NCBI RefSeq assembly: GCF_002902685.1 | Contig: NZ_PPRN01000013.1 | Location: 1-64,000 of the forward strand | Source of the DNA: Staphylococcus pettenkoferi | GTDB lineage: Bacteria; Bacillota; Bacilli; Staphylococcales; Staphylococcaceae | Direction of reading: 5' to 3' | DNA: 64,000 nt | The notes under the pieces: model-generated | Told to the model about the DNA's origin: nothing | Seen by the model: only the letters and a program-made list of their open reading frames with translations | Databases searched by the model: none | Position numbers and translations under genes: made by a program | Shown: piece by piece, positions 37,606 through 46,506 of the stretch | How positions within the stretch are numbered: position 1 is the first letter of the stretch | How the letters are laid out: every line of letters begins with the position of its first letter

Positions 37606-38538
37606 ATGAAAAAGATTATACCTATTCTAATTGCTTTTATCCTGGTGCTCTCGGCATGTGGAAATGGCGGTAAAGATAGTAGTTCAAAGGGAGACAAGCA
37701 TGAAGTGAAACATGCGATGGGTACGACTGAAGTGCCGAAACATCCTAAACGAATCGTGGTGTTAACGCATGAAGGAACTGAAGCGCTTGTCGCAATGGGT
37801 GTGAAACCTGTCGGTGCGGTCAACTCATCTAATGGCGACCCTTGGTATCCGCACTTGAAAGATAAGTTCGATGGTATTAAGCCTGTAGGGGACGAGCTTA
37901 AGATTAATATGGAAGAAATTGCGAAGTTGAAACCGGATTTAATTATCGGTAATAAGTTTAGAGATGAAGCGCAGTATAAGAAATTATCTAAGATTGCGCC
38001 AACGGTCTTCTCTAAAGAATTACGTGGTGACTGGAAAGACAACTTTAAATTGTATGCGAAAGCAATTAATAAAGAAGACAAAGGTAAAGAAGTGCTTAAG
38101 GATTATGATGATCATGTGAAGAAAGTCAGTGATGAATTGGGTGACAAGAAGAATCAAACGGTATCGATGGTTCGTTTTATGCCGGGTGATGTGAGAATTT
38201 ATCATCAGAAGACGTTTAGTGGTCAGATCTTGAAGGAGTTAGGTGTGAAGCGTCCTGAAGGTCAGGATAAGAATGACTTCGTTGAGAAAGGGTTGTCTAA
38301 AGAGCGAATTAAAGCGATGGATGGCGACTATCTGTTCTATTTCACTTATCAGGATGGTGATAAGAAGGTGACTCAGCTTGAGAAGGATTGGCTGAATGAT
38401 CCTGAGTTTAAGAAGTTAAATGCGTCTAAGAAGGGACATGTGTATAAGGTAAGTGATGATGTGTGGAATACGTCTGGTGGTGTGTTGTCGGCGAATCAAA
38501 TGATCGATGAGCTGAAGGATAAGATGATGGAGAAGTAA
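37606..38538 (+). CDS. Iron-siderophore ABC substrate-binding lipoprotein
   Basis: This 310-residue class-III binding protein (FecB/YfiY type) has a lipoprotein signal with lipobox VLSAC (Cys18), then two lobes joined by a long helix. Recognisable blocks are PKRIVVLTHEGTEALVAMGVKPVGAV, EEIAKLKPDLIIGN and the late HVYKVSDDVWNTSGG. It should catch a ferric siderophore at the cell surface. No permease or ATPase gene is adjacent, so it must work with a transporter encoded elsewhere. Two Fur boxes imply iron repression. The ligand is unknown. Confidence 0.88.
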   Translation: MKKIIPILIAFILVLSACGNGGKDSSSKGDKHEVKHAMGTTEVPKHPKRIVVLTHEGTEALVAMGVKPVGAVNSSNGDPWYPHLKDKFDGIKPVGDELKINMEEIAKLKPDLIIGNKFRDEAQYKKLSKIAPTVFSKELRGDWKDNFKLYAKAINKEDKGKEVLKDYDDHVKKVSDELGDKKNQTVSMVRFMPGDVRIYHQKTFSGQILKELGVKRPEGQDKNDFVEKGLSKERIKAMDGDYLFYFTYQDGDKKVTQLEKDWLNDPEFKKLNASKKGHVYKVSDDVWNTSGGVLSANQMIDELKDKMMEK

Positions 38539-38593
38539 TATGATGTTTCTTACTAATTGATGTTCGTAAGAACATAATATCTTCTACTAATTA

Positions 38594-38640
38594 GCAATAC
38601 TGCGTATTGGGGTGGGAGCAACGGCTCGAGTTCTTAGGGG
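38594..38640 (-). repeat. Family B repeat, left-end fragment B4
   Basis: It has the GCAATAC...GTATTG start and ggctcgagttcttagggg, as in B2, then stops abruptly where the family C element begins. Confidence 0.65.
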
Positions 38641-38741
38641 AGAAGCACAGAAATCTATGATTTCGTAGTGCTTCCCCCGCGAGGATGACTAGAGTTTGAG
38701 AAAGCGAAAAGCCTTCTCAAATTCAGTCAGCTATCGCGAGC
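38637..38741 (+). repeat. Family C double-hairpin repeat, copy C3
   Basis: GGGGAGAAGCAC pairs with GTGCTTCCCCC (hairpin 1, cagaaat/atttcgta stem). The second hairpin is GACTagagTTTGAGAA with TTCTCAAAttcAGTC (to about 38730). It is fused to B4 on its left. Confidence 0.7.
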
Positions 38742-38851
38742 GCTCAAATAAAAGTTTAAAACAATAATAATAAGCACTAAGATGTTTTGGTCAGCCATAT
38801 ATCTTAGTGCTTTCTAAATATTTATATACATATATTAGGGATTATAAGTAA

Positions 38852-38983
38852 ATTTTTCAATGTAGACTTGAGACGCTTGATGGAGCTAGACCACAACGAA
38901 AATCCATTCTTTAAGCTCTTTGAGCGAAAAGAATTAGTTGAGTGTGGTCCCATAAGCAAGCGAAAGTTATAACATTGAAAAAT
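38852..38983 (+). repeat. Family A palindromic repeat, copy A3 (132 bp)
   Basis: Perfect 12-bp ends ATTTTTCAATGT / ACATTGAAAAAT. Inner arms CGCTTG/CAAGCG and GACCACA/TGTGGTC, and a central GCTC-ttt-GAGC hairpin within ATTCTTT/AAAGAAT-like arms. Confidence 0.88.
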
Positions 38984-39030
38984 GACTAATGTTTCAAATT
39001 TTATATCTGTATAGATGATCAATAGTTTAA

Positions 39031-39060
39031 AGGCTTGGGAGTGATTCTCAAGCCTTTTTA
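39031..39060 (+). terminator. Terminator-like hairpin near the end of tetR
   Basis: AAGGCTTGgGAg pairs with TTCTCAAGCCTT, followed by a short T-run (39057-39060). It faces the end of the - strand TetR gene. Confidence 0.6.
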
Positions 39061-39084
39061 CCATGTGCGGGAAGGCTATCTACC

Positions 39085-39636
39085 TCATCGCTGCAATTTA
39101 ACAGTATTTGCGAGTAGGATTTGGGCGAGTTGTTCGTAGGGTTCTTGACAACCTTCTCGTATCCAGAAGTAAATGACGCCCATTTGACCGCCGAGTGAGT
39201 AGGTCACGAAATGTTTTTTGTTGATGATGCGGTTGCTGTAGTTGTCGAGTATGAGTTCGTATGTTTCTCGAGTAGCAGCGATATATTCTTGGAACAGTGA
39301 GCGGTTAGGAAATTTAATCAGGATGGCATGAAAGAATCGCAAGTTGCGTTTGATGTAGCGTAGGACAATTTTAAAGAACTGAAAGATGCAGTCTTGGTTT
39401 GATTTACCTTCAGCTACGGAATGGTAAAGTGCATTTAAGAGTCGTTTGTATTTTTGTAAATGATAGTTTTGGATTGAGTGTAATAGATCGTATTTGTCTA
39501 GGAAGTAATCGTAGAATGTAGAACGATTTACTTGGCTATAGGCGCAAATCATCTTAATTGTGATACTTTCGAAAGGATATTCTTCGAGCAAAGTTATAGT
39601 GTTGTGGATAATCTTATGTTTCGCCTTTTGCTTCAT
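39085..39636 (-). CDS. TetR-family regulator of the EmrAB-like pump
   Basis: This 183-residue regulator has an N-terminal TetR helix-turn-helix (ESITIKMICAYSQVNRSTFYDYFLDKYDLLH, residues about 22-52) and a C-terminal ligand domain ending with the YSLGGQMGVIYFWIREG pattern of the TetR_C_8-like group. It is divergent from the emrA/emrB-like genes by 127 bp and is most likely their repressor. The inducer is unknown. The same three-gene order next to tcaAB is known in S. aureus. Confidence 0.85.
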   Translation of the reverse strand: MKQKAKHKIIHNTITLLEEYPFESITIKMICAYSQVNRSTFYDYFLDKYDLLHSIQNYHLQKYKRLLNALYHSVAEGKSNQDCIFQFFKIVLRYIKRNLRFFHAILIKFPNRSLFQEYIAATRETYELILDNYSNRIINKKHFVTYSLGGQMGVIYFWIREGCQEPYEQLAQILLANTVKLQR

Positions 39637-39763
39637 TTTATCACCTATATTTTATCAACTTTAATGTTACCCGACACATTTGTTTAAGATGTCGGTGTTT
39701 TTTTGGGATACACCTATCTATAATATATAAGGTGAATTTTAAAAGCAAATAGGAGGAAGTAAT

Positions 39764-40411
39764 ATGAAGAAATTGGTATTGATTAATGTCATTACTATCG
39801 TAGTGCTTGTCATTATTGGTATCGTTGGTTTCCACTTTTACCATCAAGCGACAAGCTTTGTAAGTACTGACAATGCCAAAGTAGACGGCAAGCAAATCAA
39901 GATTGCTGCGCCTGCATCTGGAGAAATTAAGTCACTTGACGCAAAAGAGAATGATAGCCTTAAGAAAGGTGATAAAGTAGCATCTATCGCAGCGAAAAGT
40001 GATAGTGGTGAATCACATGATATGGATATCAAGATGCCGCAAGATGGCACAATCGTGAAGACTGATGCGACTAAAGGTGGCATGGCTCAAGCGGGTTCAC
40101 CAATTGCTTATGCATATAATTTAGATGATTTATACGTTACAGCTAATGTAGGTGAAACTGATGTGAAAGATGTTGAAGAAGGTAAAGATGTAGATATCTC
40201 TATCGATGGTGAGAAAGCGAAAGTGAAAGGTAAAGTCGACCAAGTAGGTAAGGCTACTGCTTCAAGCTTCTCAATGATGCCTTCATCAAACAGTGATGGT
40301 AACTACACGAAAGTAACGCAAGTTGTACCAGTTAAGATTAAATTAGATTCTAAACCATCTAATAATATTGTTCCAGGAATGAACGCAGAAGTTAAAATCC
40401 ATAAAAACTAA
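39764..40411 (+). CDS. HlyD/EmrA-type membrane-fusion protein, short
   Basis: This 215-residue protein has one N-terminal membrane helix (about 5-27), then a lipoyl-like half (TDNAKVDGKQIKIAAPASGEIKSL and IKMPQDGTIVKTDATKGGMAQAG) and a beta-barrel part. The long coiled-coil hairpin of classical EmrA is missing, which suits a Gram-positive cell without an outer membrane. It probably assists the EmrB-type pump encoded 12 bp downstream. A strong ribosome site (aggaggaag) precedes the ATG. Confidence 0.85.
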   Translation: MKKLVLINVITIVVLVIIGIVGFHFYHQATSFVSTDNAKVDGKQIKIAAPASGEIKSLDAKENDSLKKGDKVASIAAKSDSGESHDMDIKMPQDGTIVKTDATKGGMAQAGSPIAYAYNLDDLYVTANVGETDVKDVEEGKDVDISIDGEKAKVKGKVDQVGKATASSFSMMPSSNSDGNYTKVTQVVPVKIKLDSKPSNNIVPGMNAEVKIHKN

Positions 40412-40423
40412 GGGGGTCTTTGA

Positions 40424-42361
40424 ATGTCTACGGCCTTCATTATTATATATATTGTAATTACGGTCATTCTGCTTGCGCTGATTAACTTTGCTGTGATTAA
40501 GAGAAAGAATGGCAAGAAAAAGGCGCAACTGGAACAATCCCAGCAATCAACTGGTGCTTCGAATGAAACTTATCAATCTAAATTTAGTATTAAAGAGGAC
40601 GCATCAGAAACATCTCGTGCTGAGAAGGCGCAACGTAGTGTGGCGGATGATCAAGAATCATCTGAAAGTACGCGTCATGAAACGCATGATGACTCAGCGG
40701 AACGAGAAGCGCAGAATACTGGCCATGATGGCTATGCTGATGTGAATTCAGATCAAACAGGTTCGACTCAAGATGAAGATCATGAACCGATTAATCCTAA
40801 TTCTGAAGAAGCAATTGTTAATGAGAAGTTAAAGGAAAAAGATAGTGCCTTTATGTTTGGTAAAGGTGCATCACAAGGTAAAGTCCTTGTCGCAATGGTC
40901 TTCGGTATGTTTATCGCAATTCTCAACCAAACGTTGTTGAACGTTGCTTTGCCGAAGATTAATACGGACTTTAATATTTCAGCGAATACAGGTCAATGGT
41001 TGATGACAGGATTCATGCTGGTCAACGGTATACTGATTCCGGTCAGTGCATTCTTGTTCAACAAATATTCTTACCGTAAATTATTCTTAATTGCGATGAC
41101 CTTGTTTACACTTGGTTCACTTGTCTGTGGTATTTCTGGTTCCTTCACCGTAATGATGGTTGGACGTGTGCTTCAAGCCATCGGTGCAGGTATCTTGATG
41201 CCTTTAGGTACGAACGTCTTTATGACGATTTTCCCACCGCACAAACGTGGGGCGGCTATGGGTGTTCTAGGTATCGCGATGATCTTAGCACCAGGCATCG
41301 GTCCAACATTATCAGGTTATATTGTTGAGCATTACCACTGGAACGTGATGTTCTACGGTATGTTTATCGTTGGTATCATCTCTTTAGCCATTTCTTATGT
41401 TTGGTTCAGAGTTTACCAACAAACCACCAATCCGAAAGCCGATATTCCAGGTATCGTCTTCAGTACTATTGGCTTCGGTGCATTGCTTTACGGCTTTAGT
41501 GAAGCGGGTAACAATACATGGAGTTCACCGCAAGTTGTGATTTCACTAATTATTGGTGTCATCTTTATCATCGCATTCATTATCAGAGAGGTTACAATGC
41601 GCGTGCCAATGTTAAACATGGAAGTCTTGAAATTCTCTGGTTTCACACTTCCTACAGTCATTAACATGATCGTGATGATGAGTCTCTTCGGTGGTATGCT
41701 ACTGTTACCACTTTACTTGCAAGACCTTAGAGATTTCACGCCAGTACAATCAGGTCTATTACTGTTACCAGGGGCCCTTATCATGGGTGTCATGGGACCT
41801 GTAGCAGGTAAATTACTCGACACAATTGGTATCAAACCGTTAGCCATTGTAGGTACAGGAATCATGACATATGCGACATGGGAGTTAGCTAAACTCGACA
41901 TGAATACGAGCTACGCGAGCATTATGTTGATCTATATCATCCGTTCATTTGGTATGAGTTTCATCATGATGCCGATCATGACAGCAAGTATCAATGCGTT
42001 ACCAGCTCGTTTAATCCCACACGGCAACGCGTTATCCAATACGTTACGTCAACTTGCAGGTTCTATTGGTACAGCCTTGCTTGTCACAGTGATGTCGACG
42101 CAAACGACTCAACATGTGGCTTCAGCGAGTCAGGATTTAGATAAAACGAATCCGTTTATTAAAGATAGATTGCAAGAGATGGCGCAACAATTAGGCGATG
42201 AACACATGGCGACACAACAAATTCTTCAATTTGTTAAGCAGCTCGCCTCTATTCAAGGTGTAGATAGTGCCTTTATCATCGCTACAATTATCAGTCTGAT
42301 TGCCTTTATCCTCAGTTTCTTCCTTAAAGGTAAAGACCATTATATTTCTAAAGAAAATTAA
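40424..42361 (+). CDS. EmrB/QacA-type DHA2 drug exporter with N-terminal extension
   Basis: This 645-residue protein has one helix at about 4-25 and an acidic, low-complexity segment of about 115 residues rich in Ser, Glu, Asp and His. The 14-helix DHA2 transporter core starts near 150 (FGMFIAILNQTLLNVALPKIN). Motif A variants and the motif C stretch GAAMGVLGIAMILAPGIGPTLSGYIVEHYHWN are clear. It should export toxic lipophilic compounds by proton antiport with the fusion protein upstream. The long N-terminal extension is unusual for the family. Confidence 0.87.
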   Translation: MSTAFIIIYIVITVILLALINFAVIKRKNGKKKAQLEQSQQSTGASNETYQSKFSIKEDASETSRAEKAQRSVADDQESSESTRHETHDDSAEREAQNTGHDGYADVNSDQTGSTQDEDHEPINPNSEEAIVNEKLKEKDSAFMFGKGASQGKVLVAMVFGMFIAILNQTLLNVALPKINTDFNISANTGQWLMTGFMLVNGILIPVSAFLFNKYSYRKLFLIAMTLFTLGSLVCGISGSFTVMMVGRVLQAIGAGILMPLGTNVFMTIFPPHKRGAAMGVLGIAMILAPGIGPTLSGYIVEHYHWNVMFYGMFIVGIISLAISYVWFRVYQQTTNPKADIPGIVFSTIGFGALLYGFSEAGNNTWSSPQVVISLIIGVIFIIAFIIREVTMRVPMLNMEVLKFSGFTLPTVINMIVMMSLFGGMLLLPLYLQDLRDFTPVQSGLLLLPGALIMGVMGPVAGKLLDTIGIKPLAIVGTGIMTYATWELAKLDMNTSYASIMLIYIIRSFGMSFIMMPIMTASINALPARLIPHGNALSNTLRQLAGSIGTALLVTVMSTQTTQHVASASQDLDKTNPFIKDRLQEMAQQLGDEHMATQQILQFVKQLASIQGVDSAFIIATIISLIAFILSFFLKGKDHYISKEN

Positions 42362-42373
42362 TGATAGAATGAG

Positions 42374-42430
42374 AAAATCCCTTCTTCCAACACTGAAATA
42401 ATTCAGTGAAGTGAAGAAGGGATATTTTTA
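42374..42430. terminator. Bidirectional terminator after the emrB-like gene
   Basis: ATCCCTTCTTC and CACTGAA pair with TTCAGTG and GAAGAAGGGAT. T5 follows on the + strand. Confidence 0.85.
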
Positions 42431-42444
42431 ATAGTCAAAGTCTA

Positions 42445-43080
42445 TTAATGACGTGGACGACGATTTCTAAAGAACAAGCTGATAAATAGTAAGGCTAAAC
42501 TGCATCCGAGCAAGATAAAGTTATTGTGAATCGCGTCCGCTTGTGTCAGAATATCGTCGGGTTTGAAGCTAAGATATGCAGAACTCATCTCAGTTGCGGC
42601 TTTCTTCGCGACATGATCGATTAAGTAAGCAAAGCCAAATGTCATGAGCATTAGAATCAACACAACGATGAAATTGACAATCTTTAAGACAGTACGATTA
42701 AACAGAATCGTAAAGAATGTCAAGATGAGACTGAGTATGCATATGCCAAAGAACACTTCAAAGGCAATGACGAGTTGATCTAACTGATGTTGAATCTTAT
42801 CGATATCTCCAACATTAATAGGTAACTTTTTCAATTCTTCAAGTTTATCGGAAAAGGTTGAGAATTGGTGGAAATTTACGAGTTGATTAAGTAATTTAAC
42901 TTTAAAAATAGGTTCTTTCCACATGCTATATCCTGCGATAGCGGTTAAGATGAGCACGATGATATGTATGATTAAACTCACCCATGATCTGCGTTTCTTT
43001 CCGTAACGACGCCCTCTATGAAGCTCTTCATGCGAGAGGGTGCGGTCGAAGTTCTGATGATAAGCCTGACGATTATTCAT
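42445..43080 (-). CDS. Four-helix membrane protein, function unknown
   Basis: This 211-residue protein has a basic N-terminal tail (about 30 residues), a membrane helix at about 33-54, an outside loop of about 45 residues, three further helices (about 106-130, 133-155, 180-200) and a basic end. I recognise no catalytic motif or family. It converges with the drug-pump operon and shares its terminator. Its ATG lies behind aaaggagccga. Confidence 0.7.
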   Translation of the reverse strand: MNNRQAYHQNFDRTLSHEELHRGRRYGKKRRSWVSLIIHIIVLILTAIAGYSMWKEPIFKVKLLNQLVNFHQFSTFSDKLEELKKLPINVGDIDKIQHQLDQLVIAFEVFFGICILSLILTFFTILFNRTVLKIVNFIVVLILMLMTFGFAYLIDHVAKKAATEMSSAYLSFKPDDILTQADAIHNNFILLGCSLALLFISLFFRNRRPRH

Positions 43081-43212
43081 ACTCGGCTCCTTTCTTAGTG
43101 ACTAGATAGTTGATGTTGACTTAGTTAGTATTATAGCGCAAGTAGATTGCGAAATGCATGTATTTTTACTAGCAGGTTAGTGTTTAATTAGCGCCTAACT
43201 CGATCATTAAAG

Positions 43213-43605
43213 TTAGTGCGTGTTGAGCTGGTTGAAGACATGTTGGCGCCCATATGCTTGGTAATAGTCTGTGAGTAGTTGTAAATAATGGTCAGAGGTA
43301 GGATCAGCTTGCTTCAATTCTTGAGTAAGCTGATCGAATTGTGTTTGATGCTCACGGGCAGTCTCTTCTAACCATGTTTGAATGGTTGTGAGGTCTGTTG
43401 TCGATTGAAGTTGATTCTGAACTTTATCTACAGTTAAACGACGACCTTGCAAGATTGCGATTTGCTTTGTGCGTCGTAACAAATCGATTGCCGGACCATT
43501 GACGATCCATGATTTCGTCTCGTTGAGTTCACCCAATTGCGCTTTTATCTCGTCCATTTCGTCGTAAAGTGTGAGTTGTATTTGATTGAGACTATTGTCA
43601 GCCAT
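43213..43605 (-). CDS. Small helical cytosolic protein, function unknown
   Basis: This 130-residue, helix-rich, Gln-rich protein has no signal or membrane segment (LTLYDEMDEIKAQLGELNETKSWIVNGPAIDLLRR...). It starts 10 bp after the thioesterase gene on the same strand, so the two form an operon. Its regular helical spacing suggests a coiled-coil dimer. I do not recognise the family. A role with the thioesterase is inferred only from position. Confidence 0.65.
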   Translation of the reverse strand: MADNSLNQIQLTLYDEMDEIKAQLGELNETKSWIVNGPAIDLLRRTKQIAILQGRRLTVDKVQNQLQSTTDLTTIQTWLEETAREHQTQFDQLTQELKQADPTSDHYLQLLTDYYQAYGRQHVFNQLNTH

Positions 43606-43615
43606 TCATGTCACC

Positions 43616-44086
43616 TCATTTCGGAATGTTGAGTCGATGACCAATTTGTTTCGGCCATTGAATCTTCGGTTGGGAATTATAGTAATCGCGGAGCTGTTGT
43701 AAATAACTTTCTGGAAAAGGCGCTGTCCGTTCGATTTGACGATTGATACCAATCATCATCGTTTCGTTCGTTGCGGCAAGCGTTCCATCTTCCTTATATA
43801 GCAAGAGTACGAAATGGATCCGTTTCATATCAAAGTTGTAAATCCAAACTTGAACATCAAAGGGTTCGTCTTCTGTGAGCTGAGCTAAATAAGCAGTATG
43901 CTCTTCAGCGGTAAACAGCGTGTATTGATAATCGTCGCGTTCTTCAAGTGAGAGCCCGTGGGAGTAATTGAAATCATTAATAATTTGACTGAATATCACA
44001 TTGTAATACGCATCATGCATATGATGATTATGGTCGATATAGTCATGTGGCACCGTTTGGTGTACCGTAAAAGGTTGTTGTGTCAT
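43616..44086 (-). CDS. Hotdog-fold acyl-CoA thioesterase
   Basis: From the chosen start this is 156 aa. The 4HBT-type core shows YIDHNHHMHDAYYNVIFSQI with the conserved Asp/His-His-Met pattern of YbgC-like thioesterases, and later VQVWIYNFDMKRIHFVLLLY. It should hydrolyse an acyl-CoA; some relatives act on betainyl- or carnitine-derived CoA esters. I chose the ATG at 44086 (MTQQPFTV) because gaggtgaa precedes it. The frame opens 15 codons earlier, at 44131, without a ribosome site. Confidence 0.8.
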   Translation of the reverse strand: MTQQPFTVHQTVPHDYIDHNHHMHDAYYNVIFSQIINDFNYSHGLSLEERDDYQYTLFTAEEHTAYLAQLTEDEPFDVQVWIYNFDMKRIHFVLLLYKEDGTLAATNETMMIGINRQIERTAPFPESYLQQLRDYYNSQPKIQWPKQIGHRLNIPK

Positions 44087-44359
44087 TCGTTTCACCTCAA
44101 TTGAGTCTATTATGTAAGTAGGATAGCGCATCCTTCAATTCCCAAAGTAATGATTCTTTTTATGTAGGTAACGTTTTATCTAATTAATGTCTTCAATTGC
44201 TATCCAAAAGCATTTGAGGCATCGGGTCTATGAATATAGAACGTGCTTCAACGCACTTCCATTTTACCTTTAACCTCAGACACACAGAGATAACGCTACA
44301 TAGTACACATATTATAATAATTTCGTGGTAAAATGAAAGAAATGACTCGAGGTGAGACC

Positions 44360-45304
44360 ATGACGCTATCCATTTATTACCAGTGTGACGGGACGTCTTT
44401 ACAAGTTGCGAATGACGTCAATCATATTCCTGATGAAGAGCAATTTGTCTGGTATGATTTCGCTCAACCGACTGCTTCGGAGAACCACATACTGGAATCG
44501 CATTTTAACTTTAATAAACTTGAAATTGATGATACAGTGAATGGGACACCACGGGCGAAATTCAAGGCTTATGATACTTATCAATACATGGTCTTACATA
44601 GTATTGACGTAGAGACATATGCACCGCGAGCATTAAACGTCTTTACTAAGGGGCGAGCACTCGTTACTTATCATCATCATGAGATAGAGAGTGTGACGCA
44701 GGTGCTCAAAGATCTTCAATCTTCTGAGAGAGATTTGGATAATCAGCAAGTTGCATTGCATCTGCTCGATGACATGGTGGATCGCTACTTTGAACCTGTT
44801 TACCACATTGAGGATAGAGTCTATCACTTTGAGGAGACACATGTCGATGATACGTCGAATCAGAAACTGATGGATCGGGTCTTTCAACTACGGTCGACGA
44901 TGATAAAGTTGAAGCGGATTGTGTATTCGATGCGTGAGTTAGTCGATACGGTAATGAGAGATGCCGATTTCGGTGATACAGAACGTAAGCAACTCTATAT
45001 TCAACATGTTAATGACCATCTGATTAAGCAACGCAACATTCTACAGTTAGCTCAAGAGATGACGGACGAAATTCGTGCGAACTATGAGTCATATACCTCG
45101 TTTAAGATGAACAGCGTGATGCAAGTCTTAACGCTTGTGTCTGTGATATTCTTGCCATTGACGTTGATTACCGGTATTTATGGGATGAACTTTGCTTATA
45201 TGCCGGAACTCAAGTGGCATTATAGTTATTTCGTCGTCTTAAGCGTGATGTTGTTAATTGCAGTGGGCTTTGTGATTTATTTTAAAAAGAAAAAGTGGTT
45301 CTAG
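44360..45304 (+). CDS. CorA-family divalent cation transporter
   Basis: This 314-residue protein has a large N-terminal cytosolic domain with long helices (ending near residue 250), then two C-terminal membrane helices. The pore motif YGMNF (GIYGMNFAYMPEL) lies between them and KKKKWF closes the chain. CorA pentamers import Mg2+ or Co2+. Some CorA/ZntB relatives move Zn2+. I chose the ATG at 44360 (MTLSIYYQ) with gaggtgagacc before it, over the in-frame ATG at 44333. Confidence 0.88.
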   Translation: MTLSIYYQCDGTSLQVANDVNHIPDEEQFVWYDFAQPTASENHILESHFNFNKLEIDDTVNGTPRAKFKAYDTYQYMVLHSIDVETYAPRALNVFTKGRALVTYHHHEIESVTQVLKDLQSSERDLDNQQVALHLLDDMVDRYFEPVYHIEDRVYHFEETHVDDTSNQKLMDRVFQLRSTMIKLKRIVYSMRELVDTVMRDADFGDTERKQLYIQHVNDHLIKQRNILQLAQEMTDEIRANYESYTSFKMNSVMQVLTLVSVIFLPLTLITGIYGMNFAYMPELKWHYSYFVVLSVMLLIAVGFVIYFKKKKWF

Positions 45305-45366
45305 AGGTAAGCCTATAGCCTGTGTGAAATGAAAACTATGATAACGAGAGGGAAAGTAGGGCAATT

Positions 45367-46407
45367 ATGAGTGATTTGAAGAGAGAACAACGTAAAAATG
45401 AGCATGTGGAGATAGCGATGGCACAACAAGATCAGCCTGTGTCAGACTTTGATAAGATTCGATTTGTGCACCATTCTATCCCATCTATCGACGTGGAAGA
45501 TGTCGATTTAGCTACGCATTTCGGTGACTTCAAGCTCTCTTCCCCCTTATATATCAATGCGATGACAGGTGGAAGCGAGTGGACGAAACAAATTAATGAG
45601 AAGCTTGCAAGTGTGGCGCGAGAAACAGGTTTAGCGATGGCAGTAGGTTCAACACATGCAGCTTTGCGTAATCCTGATATGGCGCCGTCTTTCAAAGTCG
45701 TTCGCGAGGTGAATCCAGAAGGTGTCATCTTTAGTAACGTGGGTGCGGATGTGCCAGTGGAGAAAGCAGTGGAATCCGTGCGAATGTTAGATGCGCAAGC
45801 TTTACAAATTCACGTCAATGCGCCGCAAGAACTCGTGATGCCTGAAGGGAATCGAACGTTCTCTACATGGATTGAGAATGTTAAGGCTATCGTTGAAACG
45901 GTAGATGTCCCTGTCATTATTAAAGAAGTCGGCTTTGGCATGAGCAAAGAGACGTTGAAACAGTTGTATGAAGTTGGTGTGCGCTATGTAGACGTGAGTG
46001 GTCGTGGCGGAACCAACTTTGTAAATATTGAGAATGAACGTCGTGATCTTAAAGATATGAGTTATTTATCTAACTGGGGGCAGTCTACAGTAGAATCCTT
46101 ACTTGAAAGTACAGGGTATCAGAATTCGATGAATATCCTTGCAAGTGGGGGTGTACGTTCGCCTCTTGATGTCGTGAAATCTTTGGCATTAGGAGCGCGA
46201 GCAGTAGGGATGTCTCGACCATTTTTAAATCAAGTGGAAGAACATGGCGTGGATGGTGCGATTGAGTACGTGAATGCTTTCCATCAACACATGAAGAAGA
46301 TTATGACTATGTTGGATGCACGCACGGTAGAGGCATTGGCGCATGCAGATAAAGTATTGAGTCCAGATTTATTAACGTGGATCGAACAGCGTGATTTGAA
46401 ACTGTAG
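45367..46407 (+). CDS. fni: Isopentenyl-diphosphate delta-isomerase, type 2
   Basis: This 346-residue FMN/NAD(P)H-dependent TIM-barrel enzyme interconverts isopentenyl and dimethylallyl diphosphate in the mevalonate pathway. Landmarks are RKNEHVEIA (substrate site) near 9-17, [14 protein letters not shown] near 69-82, VGSTHAAL near 97, SGRGGTNF near 215 and [27 protein letters not shown] near 271. Staphylococci use this type 2 isomerase. It follows the corA-like gene by about 60 bp and could share its transcript. Confidence 0.94.
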   Translation: MSDLKREQRKNEHVEIAMAQQDQPVSDFDKIRFVHHSIPSIDVEDVDLATHFGDFKLSSPLYINAMTGGSEWTKQINEKLASVARETGLAMAVGSTHAALRNPDMAPSFKVVREVNPEGVIFSNVGADVPVEKAVESVRMLDAQALQIHVNAPQELVMPEGNRTFSTWIENVKAIVETVDVPVIIKEVGFGMSKETLKQLYEVGVRYVDVSGRGGTNFVNIENERRDLKDMSYLSNWGQSTVESLLESTGYQNSMNILASGGVRSPLDVVKSLALGARAVGMSRPFLNQVEEHGVDGAIEYVNAFHQHMKKIMTMLDARTVEALAHADKVLSPDLLTWIEQRDLKL

Positions 46408-46435
46408 TGGTTGAGTTGACTAATGAAGCATTATA

Positions 46436-46480
46436 AAAAGGAAGGTGACAACGTGGCGAGATGTTGTCACCTTCCTTTTA
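46436..46480. terminator. Bidirectional terminator between fni and gltS
   Basis: AAAAGGAAGGTGACAAC (46436-46452) pairs perfectly with GTTGTCACCTTCCTTTT (46463-46479). It suits both converging genes. Confidence 0.9.
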
Positions 46481-46506
46481 TGCATTTTACCGAAATTATG
46501 AAACTA

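Larger units (their letters stand above)
38539..39084. other. Gap made up almost entirely of repeats
   Basis: About 550 bp between the binding-protein gene and the TetR gene. It holds B4, C3 and A3 in series, plus a small hairpin (aaggcttgggagtgattctcaagcctt, 39031-39057) that, with T5 after it, may terminate + strand transcripts. Confidence 0.6.

Noticed and set aside
39669..39705. Terminator or attenuator between the TetR gene and the emrA-like gene
   Set aside because: The stem is only six pairs (CCGACA/TGTCGG). The T-run is good, but its position between divergent promoters makes a function doubtful.
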